A DNA stretch of 32,793 nucleotides from an uncultured Clostridium sp. GTDB lineage: Bacteria; Bacillota; Clostridia; Clostridiales; Clostridiaceae. Position numbers and translations under genes: made by a program. The notes beneath the pieces are model-generated. The model was not told the DNA's origin. It saw only the letters and a list, made by a program, of their open reading frames with translations, and ran no database searches. The DNA is taken from the NCBI GenBank assembly GCA_934755305.1, contig CAKVLD010000033.1, positions 1 to 32,793 of the forward strand, in the 5' to 3' direction. Below, one piece after another: positions 6,810 to 15,312 of the stretch. The number at the start of each line of letters is the position of its first letter. The stretch's first letter is position 1.

Positions 6810-7397
6810 ATGCAAGAAAGAACAGATGAAAAAATTTTAGATTACTTAAAAGATGTAGAAGAAAGGAATAATAGAAAAAGTATAAAAGATGGATTAACTA
6901 AAATCATAGGAAGCTATTATAAATTTGAAGCAAGAGGATTTATTGATGGAAAATTGAAAATGTATATACCTAATATATTTGAAGAAATGTCAGAAGAGGC
7001 AAAAAGGTTTAAGTATCCATCTGAAAATAGACCAGAAATTATTAAAAGTAATAAAGACGGAAGTATAGCTATAACTTTCAAATTTATAGATAACTTTTTA
7101 AGCGAGGAAAACGTGAAGTTTATTACAAATATGGCTAAGTTAATGATTAAAAGACTTAATCCAGCAAACATATTTTTTGATGAGGAAGTTATAAAAGTAA
7201 ATTCTAAAAATGTTGGATTTTTTGATTTTAAGAGTGCAGCTTTAGATGATTATTTATATAATCTTATATTTATCTTAGTTTTTGAAGGGAAAACTTTAAT
7301 GGGATCTTTTTCTTGCCCTTATTCAGAATATAAAGAATGGAAAGAAGTAGCGTTAGAAATGATAAAAACTATAGAATTAACTAATGAGGATAATTAA
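6810..7397 (+). CDS. DcrB/DUF1795-like protein, candidate spike/effector chaperone
   Basis: The protein has 195 residues, with an ATG after AAAGGAGG. Residues ~1-40 are charged and helical. The rest has the DcrB/DUF1795 pattern: an entry strand KLKMYIPNIFEEMSEE, a YPSENRPEII segment typical of the fold, then GSIAITFKF, and a C-terminal SFSCPYSEYKEWKEVALEMI helix. Proteins of this fold act as Eag chaperones that load effectors on VgrG/PAAR spikes in type VI systems. It is immediately upstream of a vgrG, and a second DcrB-like gene (30044) lies in the same position upstream of another, which supports a spike-associated role. It has no signal peptide, unlike lipoprotein DcrB. The family assignment is by pattern only. 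Confidence 0.6.
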   Translation: MQERTDEKILDYLKDVEERNNRKSIKDGLTKIIGSYYKFEARGFIDGKLKMYIPNIFEEMSEEAKRFKYPSENRPEIIKSNKDGSIAITFKFIDNFLSEENVKFITNMAKLMIKRLNPANIFFDEEVIKVNSKNVGFFDFKSAALDDYLYNLIFILVFEGKTLMGSFSCPYSEYKEWKEVALEMIKTIELTNEDN

Positions 7398-7423
7398 TGA
7401 TTAGTCTTTAGGAGTTGAGTAAG

Positions 7424-8842
7424 ATGGGAAATGGTTATGTATATACTAAGGGAGATATTATTGTAGAACCTAAGTTTTTTGAAGAGATTTTAGATTTAAA
7501 AATAGAGAGTGAGGTAAATGAACATTCAAAGTTATATGTAACAGGTGTTGTTTCTGAAGAATATGAGTTATCTGATAAGTTAGTAGAATATGCAGGAATA
7601 GATTCTACTATAAAGATATCTGTAAAGAACGATAAAGAAGATGTTACTGATTTATTTCATGGATTAGTAGCTAATATAGGAATTGAATGCATTAATAATG
7701 TTAAAACTTTAAAAATAGAAGCTTTAGGGTATACATTTAAGTTAGATATAGAAAAAAGAAGTAGAAGTTTTCAAGGAAATTGGATGACCTATAGAAGAAT
7801 TTTTGAGGTTATTAATTGTGATATTGGAAATGTAAGTATGATTGATTATACTACAGCAGACAGAAAAATAAATACTATGTTGGTTCAATATAATGAAACA
7901 GATTGGGAATTTATAAAAAGGATTGCTTCTCATTTTAATGTGCCGATTGTACCTAACTGTAAGTTTAATGGTGTTAAATATTCAGTAGGGCGTGGAGAAG
8001 GTGGTTCTTTATATAGTTTAGATGAGTTTAATTATAAGGTGAATAAATCCTTGAAGGACTATAGAATACAATCAAGTAGGACAAGCTTTGGGTTAAATGA
8101 TGTAGATTTAATAAGTTATGAAATTGAGAGCAATTTATTTTTAGACTTATATGCAGTAGTAAATTTTAAAAATAGATGTTTATATGTTTCTAAATCTGAA
8201 ACTGTTATTAATAAAGATTTAATTTATACTAGGTATACTTTAAAAGAAGAAAAAGGAATGTTGGTAAATAAGAAGTGGAATGAAAACATAGTAGGAGCTT
8301 CCATAGAAGGAAAAGTAGTAGGAGTAGAACAGGATAAGGTAAGAGTTGCTTTAGCTGTTAATGCATATTCTGAGGATTATTCTTTTACTGAATGGGTACC
8401 TTATGCAACTGTTTTTTCTTCACCAGATGGTACAGGGTGGTATTGCATGCCAGAGATAGGAGATGCAGTTAGAATGTATTTTCCAGATAGCAATGAAGCC
8501 AATGGATATGTTATAAGTTCTGTAGATTTGAAGAGTAGCAATAGTGCTAAACGTATAGATCCATCAGCAAAAAGTTTTTCTACTAAATATGGAAAATCAA
8601 TAGTCATGAGGCCAGGGGCAATAGAAATAATATCTTCTGGTAATTCTATGACTTTAAGTGATAAGGGAGGTATTTCTATAAATAGTGATAAAAATATATC
8701 AATGTCAGCTTCTAGTGTAAATATAAGTGGAGGTTCTGTTTTAATAAATGGTGAAGGGGGAGTTACCTTATCACAAGCAGGTGCAAAAATCACTATAAAG
8801 AATGATATTGTAATGAGTGGTGGAAAGATAAATACACAATAA
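7424..8842 (+). CDS. vgrG: VgrG-like spike protein (accessory module)
   Basis: The trimeric spike of contractile injection systems. An ATG at 7424 lies 11 nt after AGGAG; a TTG at 7415 is too close to that site. Residues ~1-290 form the gp27-like/phage late-control-D region, with the family signatures RSRSFQGNWM and QYNETDWEFIKRIASHF. Residues ~290-370 are the gp5-like OB fold with WVPYATVFSSPDGTGWYCMP and EIGDAVRMYFPD. Residues ~385-472 are repetitive Ser/Ile/Gly beta-helix needle (GGISINSDKNISMSASSVN). There is no C-terminal extension, so this is a structural spike. It follows the DcrB-like gene by 26 bp and precedes the 8855 gene by 12 bp in an apparent operon. Confidence 0.85.
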   Translation: MGNGYVYTKGDIIVEPKFFEEILDLKIESEVNEHSKLYVTGVVSEEYELSDKLVEYAGIDSTIKISVKNDKEDVTDLFHGLVANIGIECINNVKTLKIEALGYTFKLDIEKRSRSFQGNWMTYRRIFEVINCDIGNVSMIDYTTADRKINTMLVQYNETDWEFIKRIASHFNVPIVPNCKFNGVKYSVGRGEGGSLYSLDEFNYKVNKSLKDYRIQSSRTSFGLNDVDLISYEIESNLFLDLYAVVNFKNRCLYVSKSETVINKDLIYTRYTLKEEKGMLVNKKWNENIVGASIEGKVVGVEQDKVRVALAVNAYSEDYSFTEWVPYATVFSSPDGTGWYCMPEIGDAVRMYFPDSNEANGYVISSVDLKSSNSAKRIDPSAKSFSTKYGKSIVMRPGAIEIISSGNSMTLSDKGGISINSDKNISMSASSVNISGGSVLINGEGGVTLSQAGAKITIKNDIVMSGGKINTQ

Positions 8843-8854
8843 AGGATTGAAAAA

Positions 8855-9487
8855 ATGATAATTCCAGTTAATAAAGAGAAAGCATTAAAAGAATTTAAGG
8901 AAAAGTATGTTGATAATGCTTTTTCAAAAGAAGAGGTAAATAACTATATTCATGTTAATAATAAGAAGATAAAAAGTAATATAATTTCTAAATTTCAAGA
9001 GGTATTTAAAAAGGCAATTAATTTTCAAGAAGAGGGAAGAAAGGGAGATATTAAATATATTTATATATCTTATTTAAGGGCTTACCTTTTAGAGGATAAA
9101 GTTATTTTTAGAATAGATTTATATGATGAAAATTGGTTTTTAGATAAGGAAGAATGTTCTATATATATTGATTTATCTGATGTATTTTCAAATTTATTTA
9201 GTGTATATGAAAGTTTGAAAGTTAAACGTAAGGAGTACAATAGGGTAATTACAGAGATGGACTTGGAGAATATAAAAATATCTGCATGGAAAGAATATAA
9301 GAATATATCAATATATATTTTTAAAAATATGGTTCCTTCAATAATTAATTGTGAATTATATAAATCAATGAAGAAAAAAGAAATTCTTATAATGGCAGGA
9401 GAATATAGAGATGATGTTACTTTAATTTATAGTGAAGATAAAGATGTAGGAGGAGAGGATGGATTATTTTTTATTAAAGCAAGATGA
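8855..9487 (+). CDS. Unknown spike-associated protein, family A
   Basis: This 210-residue soluble protein is not recognised. It is helical at the N-terminus (EKALKEFKEKYVDNAFSKEE), then alpha/beta with YLRAYLLEDKVIFRIDLYDE and SIYIDLSDVFSNLF. The incomplete protein at 32147 looks like a distant homologue: same length class, the pattern YLRAYLL...IRL...YLDE...IDxxxLFNEF, and the same place directly after a vgrG gene. A role as an adaptor or loading factor for the spike is inferred from that repeated context. The ribosome site is weak (AAAGGA). Its 3' end overlaps the next gene by 29 bp, implying coupled translation. Confidence 0.7.
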   Translation: MIIPVNKEKALKEFKEKYVDNAFSKEEVNNYIHVNNKKIKSNIISKFQEVFKKAINFQEEGRKGDIKYIYISYLRAYLLEDKVIFRIDLYDENWFLDKEECSIYIDLSDVFSNLFSVYESLKVKRKEYNRVITEMDLENIKISAWKEYKNISIYIFKNMVPSIINCELYKSMKKKEILIMAGEYRDDVTLIYSEDKDVGGEDGLFFIKAR

Positions 9488-9980
9488 AAGATATTATAAT
9501 ACTCCTCATATAAAAGATCTATTTAAGAAAATAGACAAAAGAGATTTAACTTTAGTTAGGGAAAGTAATATTTCTGACACTCTTCTATATATAAAACATG
9601 ATGATAGGAATGAATGTTTAGATATTTTAGATACACAAATATTTTTAGTGTCGGAAGAAATAAAGAATATATTGGAAAAATATAATGCTAATGTTGTTTT
9701 TAAGATGATAGTTTTAGTGGATTTTAAAATTTTTAAGCAATATATTTATTATCTTCCTATATTTGAGGAGATAGAATCTTTAAATGATAAATCAGAATTT
9801 AATTTAAATAAGACCATAGTAAAAAAGATAGTCTTAGATAGTACAAAAGTTAAGGATAAAAAAATGTTTAAGATAAAAGAAAGTGATAAAACATTAATAG
9901 TTGTAAGATTAGATGTAGCGGAAAGTTTGTTAAGGCGTAATTTTAAAGGTATATCACTTAAGAGGTTAGAAGTTTTATAA
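9459..9980 (+). CDS. Unknown protein, possibly Imm11/DUF1629-like
   Basis: The protein has 173 residues, with an ATG after GTAGGAGGAGAGG inside the end of the previous gene. It opens YFLLKQDERYYNTPHI and ends FKIKESDKTLIVVRLDVAE followed by SLLRRNFKGISLKRLEV. An N-terminal 'xxF.L..D.rY' with a C-terminal 'ifri......viVs..lae.l....f.Gi.f..v' is reminiscent of the Imm11/DUF1629 family, which occurs beside effectors. If so, it could be an immunity or tip-associated protein for this cassette. The likeness is weak and read by eye. It sits between family A and the DUF4280 tip gene. Confidence 0.55.
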   Translation: MDYFLLKQDERYYNTPHIKDLFKKIDKRDLTLVRESNISDTLLYIKHDDRNECLDILDTQIFLVSEEIKNILEKYNANVVFKMIVLVDFKIFKQYIYYLPIFEEIESLNDKSEFNLNKTIVKKIVLDSTKVKDKKMFKIKESDKTLIVVRLDVAESLLRRNFKGISLKRLEVL

Positions 9981-9993
9981 GGGGATGAAATTT

Positions 9994-10380
9994 ATGGCTG
10001 ATTATATTGTTAGAGGAGCTAAGATGTATTGTAATAAAGGAAGTAATGAGAGAAAAATAAATCTTCCTGAAAGTCATGGTAGTTATGTTATTGATAAACC
10101 TATATTAAATGAAAAAGATTCAACAGAAGAAAATATAAGTTACTTTGGAGTATGTTCAGAAGAAGGATGTTTTACAGCTACTGAAAAAGAACCAAAGATT
10201 GATGTTATAGATAAGGATGGAGTTTTAAAAAATGGAGTGAAATGTAGCCCAATAATAGTTACAAATTGGCTTAAAACTCAAAAAGATAATTTAATAGATG
10301 GTGAGCCAGCTCTTACTACTGAGTCTGTAATTTATTGTTGTCGTGGAGGTAATATAAAGTTTGTCTCAAGTGGACAATAA
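9994..10380 (+). CDS. DUF4280 PAAR-like spike-tip protein
   Basis: The protein has 128 residues from the ATG at 9994, nine bases after AAGGGG; an ATG at 9985 abuts that site. Family landmarks are present in order: VRGAKMYCNKGS at the start, a central YFGVCSEEGCF, KCSPIIVTNW and then the closing DGEPALTTESVIYCCRGG followed by NIKF. DUF4280 proteins are PAAR-like cones that cap VgrG needles and can carry effectors. The many Cys residues (positions ~12, 44, 49, 78, 109, 110) are typical of the group and may bind metal. It directly precedes the evolved VgrG at 10413, so it is the probable tip of that spike. Confidence 0.85.
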   Translation: MADYIVRGAKMYCNKGSNERKINLPESHGSYVIDKPILNEKDSTEENISYFGVCSEEGCFTATEKEPKIDVIDKDGVLKNGVKCSPIIVTNWLKTQKDNLIDGEPALTTESVIYCCRGGNIKFVSSGQ

Positions 10381-10412
10381 TTATAAAATTTTGGTGGGAG
10401 TGTGAGAGATAT

Positions 10413-12782
10413 ATGGAGGCATTTTATAAGTTAAGGGTAGAGTGTCCTTATACTATACTTAGAATAGAAGATATTAAGGTTTCTTATAAACCTAATGAGC
10501 ATGGAAGTCTTTATTTAAAGGCAGTAGTAGATGAAAGTATAAATATTAAGTATTCTATTGAAGCTTCTACAAATGATAAGATATATATTTATGAGGAAAA
10601 AAAAAGTGGTGAAAGGTCAATAATTTTTTATGGATTAATACAAAAAGTAACTACTACTTGTATTAATGGAGAATATCTACTTGAGTTAGAAGCATTAACA
10701 AGTAGTTTTGAATTAGATATAGAAAAGAAAAGTAGATCTTTTCAAGATACAGAAATGCGTTATGATAATCTTATAAGTGAGATATTAAGTTATTATAAGA
10801 TTTATTCTTTTACAGAATGTATGGATATGCCTATGGAAATTGGGAAATCTTTATTTCAATATGAAGAAACAGATTATGAGTTTTTAAAAAGGGTAGCTAG
10901 TGAAGTGGGACTAGAGCTTTTTCCTGATATAATGAATGCAGCCAATGTTTTTTATTTTGGCATGCCAAGGGGTAAAAAGTATATTCTTGATGAGAAAAGT
11001 AATTATAGATGTTATAAGGATATAAAGAAATATTTAAAGATGCTACCTTATGCTAGTAATCTTCATGATACTGACTATTTCTATTATGAAGTAGATACTA
11101 GAATTGTTATGGAGATAGGTGCTACAGTATACTTTAAAAATATAGAGCTTTGTGTGTACTCCTATGAAGCTTGTTATAATCATGGAGAATTAATTTATAC
11201 CTATAAGTTATGTAGAAGAAATAGCAAGTGGCAAGAGAAAATTTGTAATGAGAAAATAAAAGGTATATCTCTTGAAGGGGAAGTTTTAGAAGTACGGGGA
11301 GAAGAGGTAAAACTTAAATTAGATATAGATAAGAATAAAAATACAGGAAATTCTGTGTGGTTTAGATATGCTCCTGTATCAGGAGATGTATTATATTCTA
11401 TGCCCATAGTAGGTACAAGGGCAAAGTTGTATTTTCAAAGTAATAATACAGATAAACCAATTGTAACATCTTGTATTAGAACAAATACTAATTCTAAGGG
11501 ATTGTTTAAAACTTATAACAGGCATTTTAGAACTGAAAGTAGTAATAATTTAGATATGCTACCAGGGGGAATAGTTTTTTCTAGACCAGGTTTTTCTGTC
11601 AATTTTAGTGACGAAAGTGGAATTAGTTTTAGCAGTTCTAATAGCTTAAGTATAGGAGCAGCTGGAGGAATAAGTATAAATTCTGGAAGAGTGGACATAG
11701 TTGGAACAAGTATAGTTAAGATCTCTAAAAGTAAGGGGGCTTATATTTCTCTTGAAAGTGAGTTTTATTGTGAAGGAAGTTGTACTTGTGAATGGGGTAG
11801 AGATAGACAGCATTATAATAAGTTTACTGATGATGATCCACAAAGTGGAGCAGCAGAAGCACGTGCAAAATTAAATGCTGAATTAGAGGCAACTATGAAA
11901 GCAATTAGTGCGGCATTAATTGGGTGCCTAGCTAAGATGGGAAGTGCAGCAAAAATAGTTTCTTTAATGAATGCTTCAAAACCAGGAAGTGGATTAGGTT
12001 TAAGTGTATCAAAATCTACTTCAAAGTGTTCAGACTTACCTGTATATAATAATGCAGGACAATATATTGAAGGACAAAGAGTAAAGGCAAAAGCTATAGA
12101 TGGTAAGTGGTATGAAGGTACAGTTAAAGAAAGTGGAAGTATTGGAACTGGTGGGTGGAGAAAGTTTGAATTTATTCCTGATAATGCCGTTGAATATAAC
12201 TCATCAAATTCATTTGAAAATTCTAAGGTAGGTGAATGGATTAAGGAGAATTCTGGTATAGATTATACTGCAGAAGGCAAAATTCTAGATAATGGTAATG
12301 GACGTTCGCTTTCAGTATTTCAGAAAATACATAAGGGTGGAGATATGTTTGTTACAGTTATAGACTCACAGACCCAAAAGATACAGTCTAAGGATTTAAA
12401 TATTCAATATTATGATAATATAAAAATACCTTTTACTAAGTATTCGATAGGTTTAAAAGATGGATTTAGTTTTGGAAATGATGATATTTCTATAGCAAGA
12501 GAATTATCCATAAAGGATAATACAACAAATGATAAATATGTAATAGCACCAGGTATCAAATTAGGTGTGGAAAATTGTGGGGTTTCTTTAGAAGTTGGAA
12601 AAGAAAATAAAGATGGACAATCATATGGGCTTAAAGGTGAATATGGTGAAGATACAAAGTTAATTGCTGCGACTTGTGCAGTTTTAGCTGTTGGAGTTTA
12701 TGCAGCGCCATATTTGCCTACAGTAGTTGCAGAGGAAGGAGGTGCTGTATTTTTAGAAGGAGTTAAGTGTTCAATTGGTTAG
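10413..12782 (+). CDS. vgrG: Evolved VgrG with C-terminal candidate effector domain
   Basis: The protein has 789 residues. Residues ~1-290 match the gp27-like region of the other spikes (KSRSFQDTEM, QYEETDYEFLKRVASEVG). The OB fold (~290-370) is divergent, with WFRYAPVSGDVLYSMPIVG in place of the usual SPDGxGWYCMPEIG. Needle repeats run to ~445. Unlike the three other spikes, about 340 more residues follow: a Cys-rich link (FYCEGSCTCEWGRD), an Ala-rich helix (~480-515), an SH3/Tudor-like stretch (GQRVKAKAIDGKWYEG), a region with no recognised fold, and near the end the hydrophobic LIAATCAVLAVGVYAAPYLP. That segment could insert in a membrane, so a pore-forming or membrane-anchored toxin is one possibility; no catalytic motif was recognised. 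No clear immunity gene follows. Confidence 0.8.
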   Translation: MEAFYKLRVECPYTILRIEDIKVSYKPNEHGSLYLKAVVDESINIKYSIEASTNDKIYIYEEKKSGERSIIFYGLIQKVTTTCINGEYLLELEALTSSFELDIEKKSRSFQDTEMRYDNLISEILSYYKIYSFTECMDMPMEIGKSLFQYEETDYEFLKRVASEVGLELFPDIMNAANVFYFGMPRGKKYILDEKSNYRCYKDIKKYLKMLPYASNLHDTDYFYYEVDTRIVMEIGATVYFKNIELCVYSYEACYNHGELIYTYKLCRRNSKWQEKICNEKIKGISLEGEVLEVRGEEVKLKLDIDKNKNTGNSVWFRYAPVSGDVLYSMPIVGTRAKLYFQSNNTDKPIVTSCIRTNTNSKGLFKTYNRHFRTESSNNLDMLPGGIVFSRPGFSVNFSDESGISFSSSNSLSIGAAGGISINSGRVDIVGTSIVKISKSKGAYISLESEFYCEGSCTCEWGRDRQHYNKFTDDDPQSGAAEARAKLNAELEATMKAISAALIGCLAKMGSAAKIVSLMNASKPGSGLGLSVSKSTSKCSDLPVYNNAGQYIEGQRVKAKAIDGKWYEGTVKESGSIGTGGWRKFEFIPDNAVEYNSSNSFENSKVGEWIKENSGIDYTAEGKILDNGNGRSLSVFQKIHKGGDMFVTVIDSQTQKIQSKDLNIQYYDNIKIPFTKYSIGLKDGFSFGNDDISIARELSIKDNTTNDKYVIAPGIKLGVENCGVSLEVGKENKDGQSYGLKGEYGEDTKLIAATCAVLAVGVYAAPYLPTVVAEEGGAVFLEGVKCSIG

Positions 12783-12789
12783 TTTAATA

Positions 12790-12906
12790 ATGAGGTATAG
12801 TTTTTTGGAGAAAATATTATCCGATAAAGACAAATTAAGCAAAAAAACATTACTAGTTTTAAAAGATATTTATAAAGAATCAATATTTCTGTTAAATGAG
12901 TATTGA
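12790..12906 (+). CDS. Possible 38-residue small protein after the effector
   Basis: An ATG 8 bp after the VgrG-effector stop opens a 38-codon frame, MRYSFLEKILSDKDKLSKKT continuing to FLLNEY. It is helical and amphipathic in appearance. There is no good ribosome site, and its 3' end lies in the terminator stem at 12875-12917. It could be the stub of a lost immunity gene, a translationally coupled small protein, or chance. Confidence 0.25.
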   Translation: MRYSFLEKILSDKDKLSKKTLLVLKDIYKESIFLLNEY

Positions 12907-12917
12907 TTCTTTTTTAT
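12875..12917. terminator. Intrinsic terminator ending the spike cassette
   Basis: AAGAATCAATA pairs exactly with TATTGATTCTT (11 bp) around a 15-nt loop and is followed by TTTTATT. It closes the apparent 6810-12782 transcript. Confidence 0.75.
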
Positions 12918-13029
12918 TATTTGATTAATTCCACTTGATTATTTTGAAAAAACAATGAAATATAGTTATATATGTAATTATACTAACAAAAAGATAGTTA
13001 TTAATAAAATTTGGTTTAAGGGGGGGAAA

Positions 13030-13576
13030 ATGAAAACTAATTTTAAAAGAGGAATGGTCAAAATATTAGTGGGGATAGGAGTTGTATCTACTGTCTCTTT
13101 ATTAAATGTAACAGATAGGCAAGTATTTGGATATGTAAATAAGGATGTATCTTATAAGCGATCAGTGAAGATAAATAATAATCTTATAATAAGTCTTGGT
13201 ATGCATGGATGTGACCATGAAAAACTTGAAGAGATGCAGTATTAACATATGTAGAAAAACAAGATAGATTTAAAGATGTACCTGTTGCTTTATGGGGACA
13301 TAGTCTTGGTGGATATGTGAGTGCTTCAGCATTACAATATGGACATGATGTCAAAGCAGCAGTAATAGGTTCAGGATTGATACTCCAAGAGAGATGTGGA
13401 TAGATTCTGCTAGATTGTTTAATAAAGAAAATGGAGAAGAACTTGCACCATATGCTGATATTTATATAAATCTTAAAAATGGACCTTTAGCAGATTTTTC
13501 AGCAATTGATGGTATTAATTCAACAGATGCTCCTGTTATGGTCATAAGTGGGTCTAATGAAGAAGTTTATATTTAA
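13030..13576 (+). pseudogene. Secreted alpha/beta hydrolase, broken by frameshifts and deletions
   Basis: An ATG at 13030 after AAGGGGGGAAA starts a signal peptide (MKTNFKRGMVKILVGIGVVS and on to about residue 33), but the frame stops at 13245 after ~71 residues. A second frame carries the nucleophile elbow ALWGHSLGGYVSASALQYG (Ser in GHSLG) and stops near 13402. A third encodes TPREMWIDSARLFNKENG, then PYADIYINLKN and PVMVISGSNEE, ending at 13576. Together these are pieces of a secreted serine alpha/beta hydrolase with at least two frame changes and shortened spacing; the catalytic His region near the C-terminus is not visible. It is a dead passenger gene between the cassette and the ATPase gene. 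Confidence 0.8.
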
Positions 13577-13610
13577 GAGCTGTTTCGAGAAATTAATAAA
13601 TATATTTTTA

Positions 13611-13640
13611 TTGATATATTAATGAATACTACTATATAAT
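13611..13640 (+). promoter_or_regulatory. Candidate sigma-A promoter for the ATPase gene
   Basis: TTGATA (13611-13616), an 18-bp spacer and a perfect TATAAT (13635-13640) lie 41 bp before the ATPase ATG. This is the best -35/-10 match seen in the window. Confidence 0.6.
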
Positions 13641-13680
13641 GTAGGAAAGAATTTAGAATATAAAAAGAAAAGAGGTGGAT

Positions 13681-15249
13681 ATGCTCTTGGCAGTATATTT
13701 AAATACAAAAAGATCTTTAAAAAACTTTAGAGAATTATATAGAGAAGAGTTTTTTGTAGATAAAAGTGAAATAATATCCAAAATAAATAAAAAAATATTC
13801 ACAAAAAGCAAATATGTATGCATTACAAGACCAAGAAGATTTGGAAAAACATCAATAGTGGATATGCTTGGAGCATATTACACTAAAGATATAGATTGCA
13901 AAGGAATTTTTGATACTTTAAATATAAGAAAAAGTGAAAGCTATTTAGAAAATCTAAATAAATATAATGTTATAAATATAAGTTTTAATAAAATACCTGA
14001 TAAAGGTAACACTTATGAGGATTATATAAATATGGTTAAGGATTCCTTAATAGAAGATATTACAGAAAAGTTTACAGGAATTGATCCCAATAAATATTTT
14101 ACTATAAGTGATATGCTTGAAAGTACAGATGAAGATTTTATATTTATAATAGATGAGTGGGATTATATTTTTAATAATAATTTATTTGAAGAAAATCAAA
14201 ATGACTTTCTTGAATTTATAAGAAATCTTCTAAAGGATAAACCTTATGTAGCTCTTGCTTATATGACAGGTGTATTACCTATTAAGAAATATTCAAGTGG
14301 TTCGGCATTAAATATGTTTGATGAATATACTTTTTTAAAAGATAAAGTTTTTGATGAATATTTTGGTTTTACTGAAAGTGAAACTAAAGAACTTTGTGAA
14401 AGGCAAAATAAAGTATCTTTTGAAGAAATAAGTGAATGGTATAATGGATATTCTACTCATGAAGGAATAAAGATTTTTAATCCACGTTCTGTAAATAAGG
14501 CATTAAATATGGGATATTGTGAAAGCTATTGGACTAATACAGGTTCTATGGATGAAGTTAAACATCATTTAAAGTATAATATTTTAGAAATAAGAGATGA
14601 TGTTATTAAAATGCTAGATGGTGAAAGTGTCAGAATTATAATAAAAGAAGAATTTAGAGCAGGTCAAAAAGCTCCTTCTACTAAAAAGGAAATATTTTCA
14701 GCAATGATAATTTTAGGCTTTTTATCTTATAGTGATGGATATTTAAAGATACCTAATAAAGAAATTATGATTGAGTTTGAAAATGCATTAAGTGATGACT
14801 GTTTTGGATATGTAGCAGATATTATAAAAAACTCAGAAAGAATGCTTAAAGCAACTATTAATGAAGATGCTGATATTGTAACTAGCATACTTCATGATAT
14901 TCATAATTCAGAAATACCAATACTTCAATATAATGATGAAAATAGTCTTTCTTGTGTTGTAACTTTAGCTTATTTGGCTGCAAGAGATATTTATAGAATA
15001 GAGAGAGAAGAAAAAACAGGTAAGGGGTATGCAGATTTTACTTTTCATCCAAGAAAAAAGGGAGATATTCCTATAATATTAGAATTAAAAAAAGATGACA
15101 GCGTAGACCATGCTATAGAACAGATTAAAGATAAAGAGTATTTTAGGAAGTTTGTAAAAGAAAATAAGAGCGTTTTAGCAGTCGCAATTTGTTATGATTC
15201 TAAAAATAAAAATCATAATTGTAAATTTGAAAAAATTATATTTGAATAA
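13681..15249 (+). CDS. AAA-ATPase with C-terminal PD-(D/E)XK nuclease-like domain
   Basis: The protein has 522 residues. The ATG at 13681 follows AGAGG by 5 nt; a GTG at 13675 would add two residues. The N-terminal part is the predicted AAA-ATPase domain common in clostridia and Bacteroidota: FFVDKSEII, a Walker A of the form TRPRRFGKTSIVDML (GKT near residue 57), and a Walker B FIFIIDEWDYIF (D160/E161 by the GTG numbering). The C-terminus has the PD-(D/E)XK core GYADFTFHPRKKGDIPIILE followed by LKK, with the acidic and ELK residues retained. Its role is unknown; the family often occurs as many paralogues with mobile elements or defence loci. It has its own promoter and terminator, so it is probably a passenger rather than a structural part. 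Confidence 0.85.
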   Translation: MLLAVYLNTKRSLKNFRELYREEFFVDKSEIISKINKKIFTKSKYVCITRPRRFGKTSIVDMLGAYYTKDIDCKGIFDTLNIRKSESYLENLNKYNVINISFNKIPDKGNTYEDYINMVKDSLIEDITEKFTGIDPNKYFTISDMLESTDEDFIFIIDEWDYIFNNNLFEENQNDFLEFIRNLLKDKPYVALAYMTGVLPIKKYSSGSALNMFDEYTFLKDKVFDEYFGFTESETKELCERQNKVSFEEISEWYNGYSTHEGIKIFNPRSVNKALNMGYCESYWTNTGSMDEVKHHLKYNILEIRDDVIKMLDGESVRIIIKEEFRAGQKAPSTKKEIFSAMIILGFLSYSDGYLKIPNKEIMIEFENALSDDCFGYVADIIKNSERMLKATINEDADIVTSILHDIHNSEIPILQYNDENSLSCVVTLAYLAARDIYRIEREEKTGKGYADFTFHPRKKGDIPIILELKKDDSVDHAIEQIKDKEYFRKFVKENKSVLAVAICYDSKNKNHNCKFEKIIFE

Positions 15250-15259
15250 TGTTATTGAG

Positions 15260-15297
15260 AAAGACAATGTTTCAAAAAAGGAGCACTGTCTTTTTTG
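15260..15297. terminator. Terminator after the ATPase gene
   Basis: AAAGACA pairs with TGTCTTT around a ~20-nt loop and is followed by T-rich DNA, 11 bp past the ATPase stop. Confidence 0.55.
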
Positions 15298-15312
15298 TTT
15301 ATATTTACAAAG

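Noticed and set aside
8401..8793. A 130-codon minus-strand open frame inside the vgrG gene
   Set aside because: It lies wholly antisense to a well-supported VgrG reading frame, with no ribosome site or recognisable product; a shadow frame.
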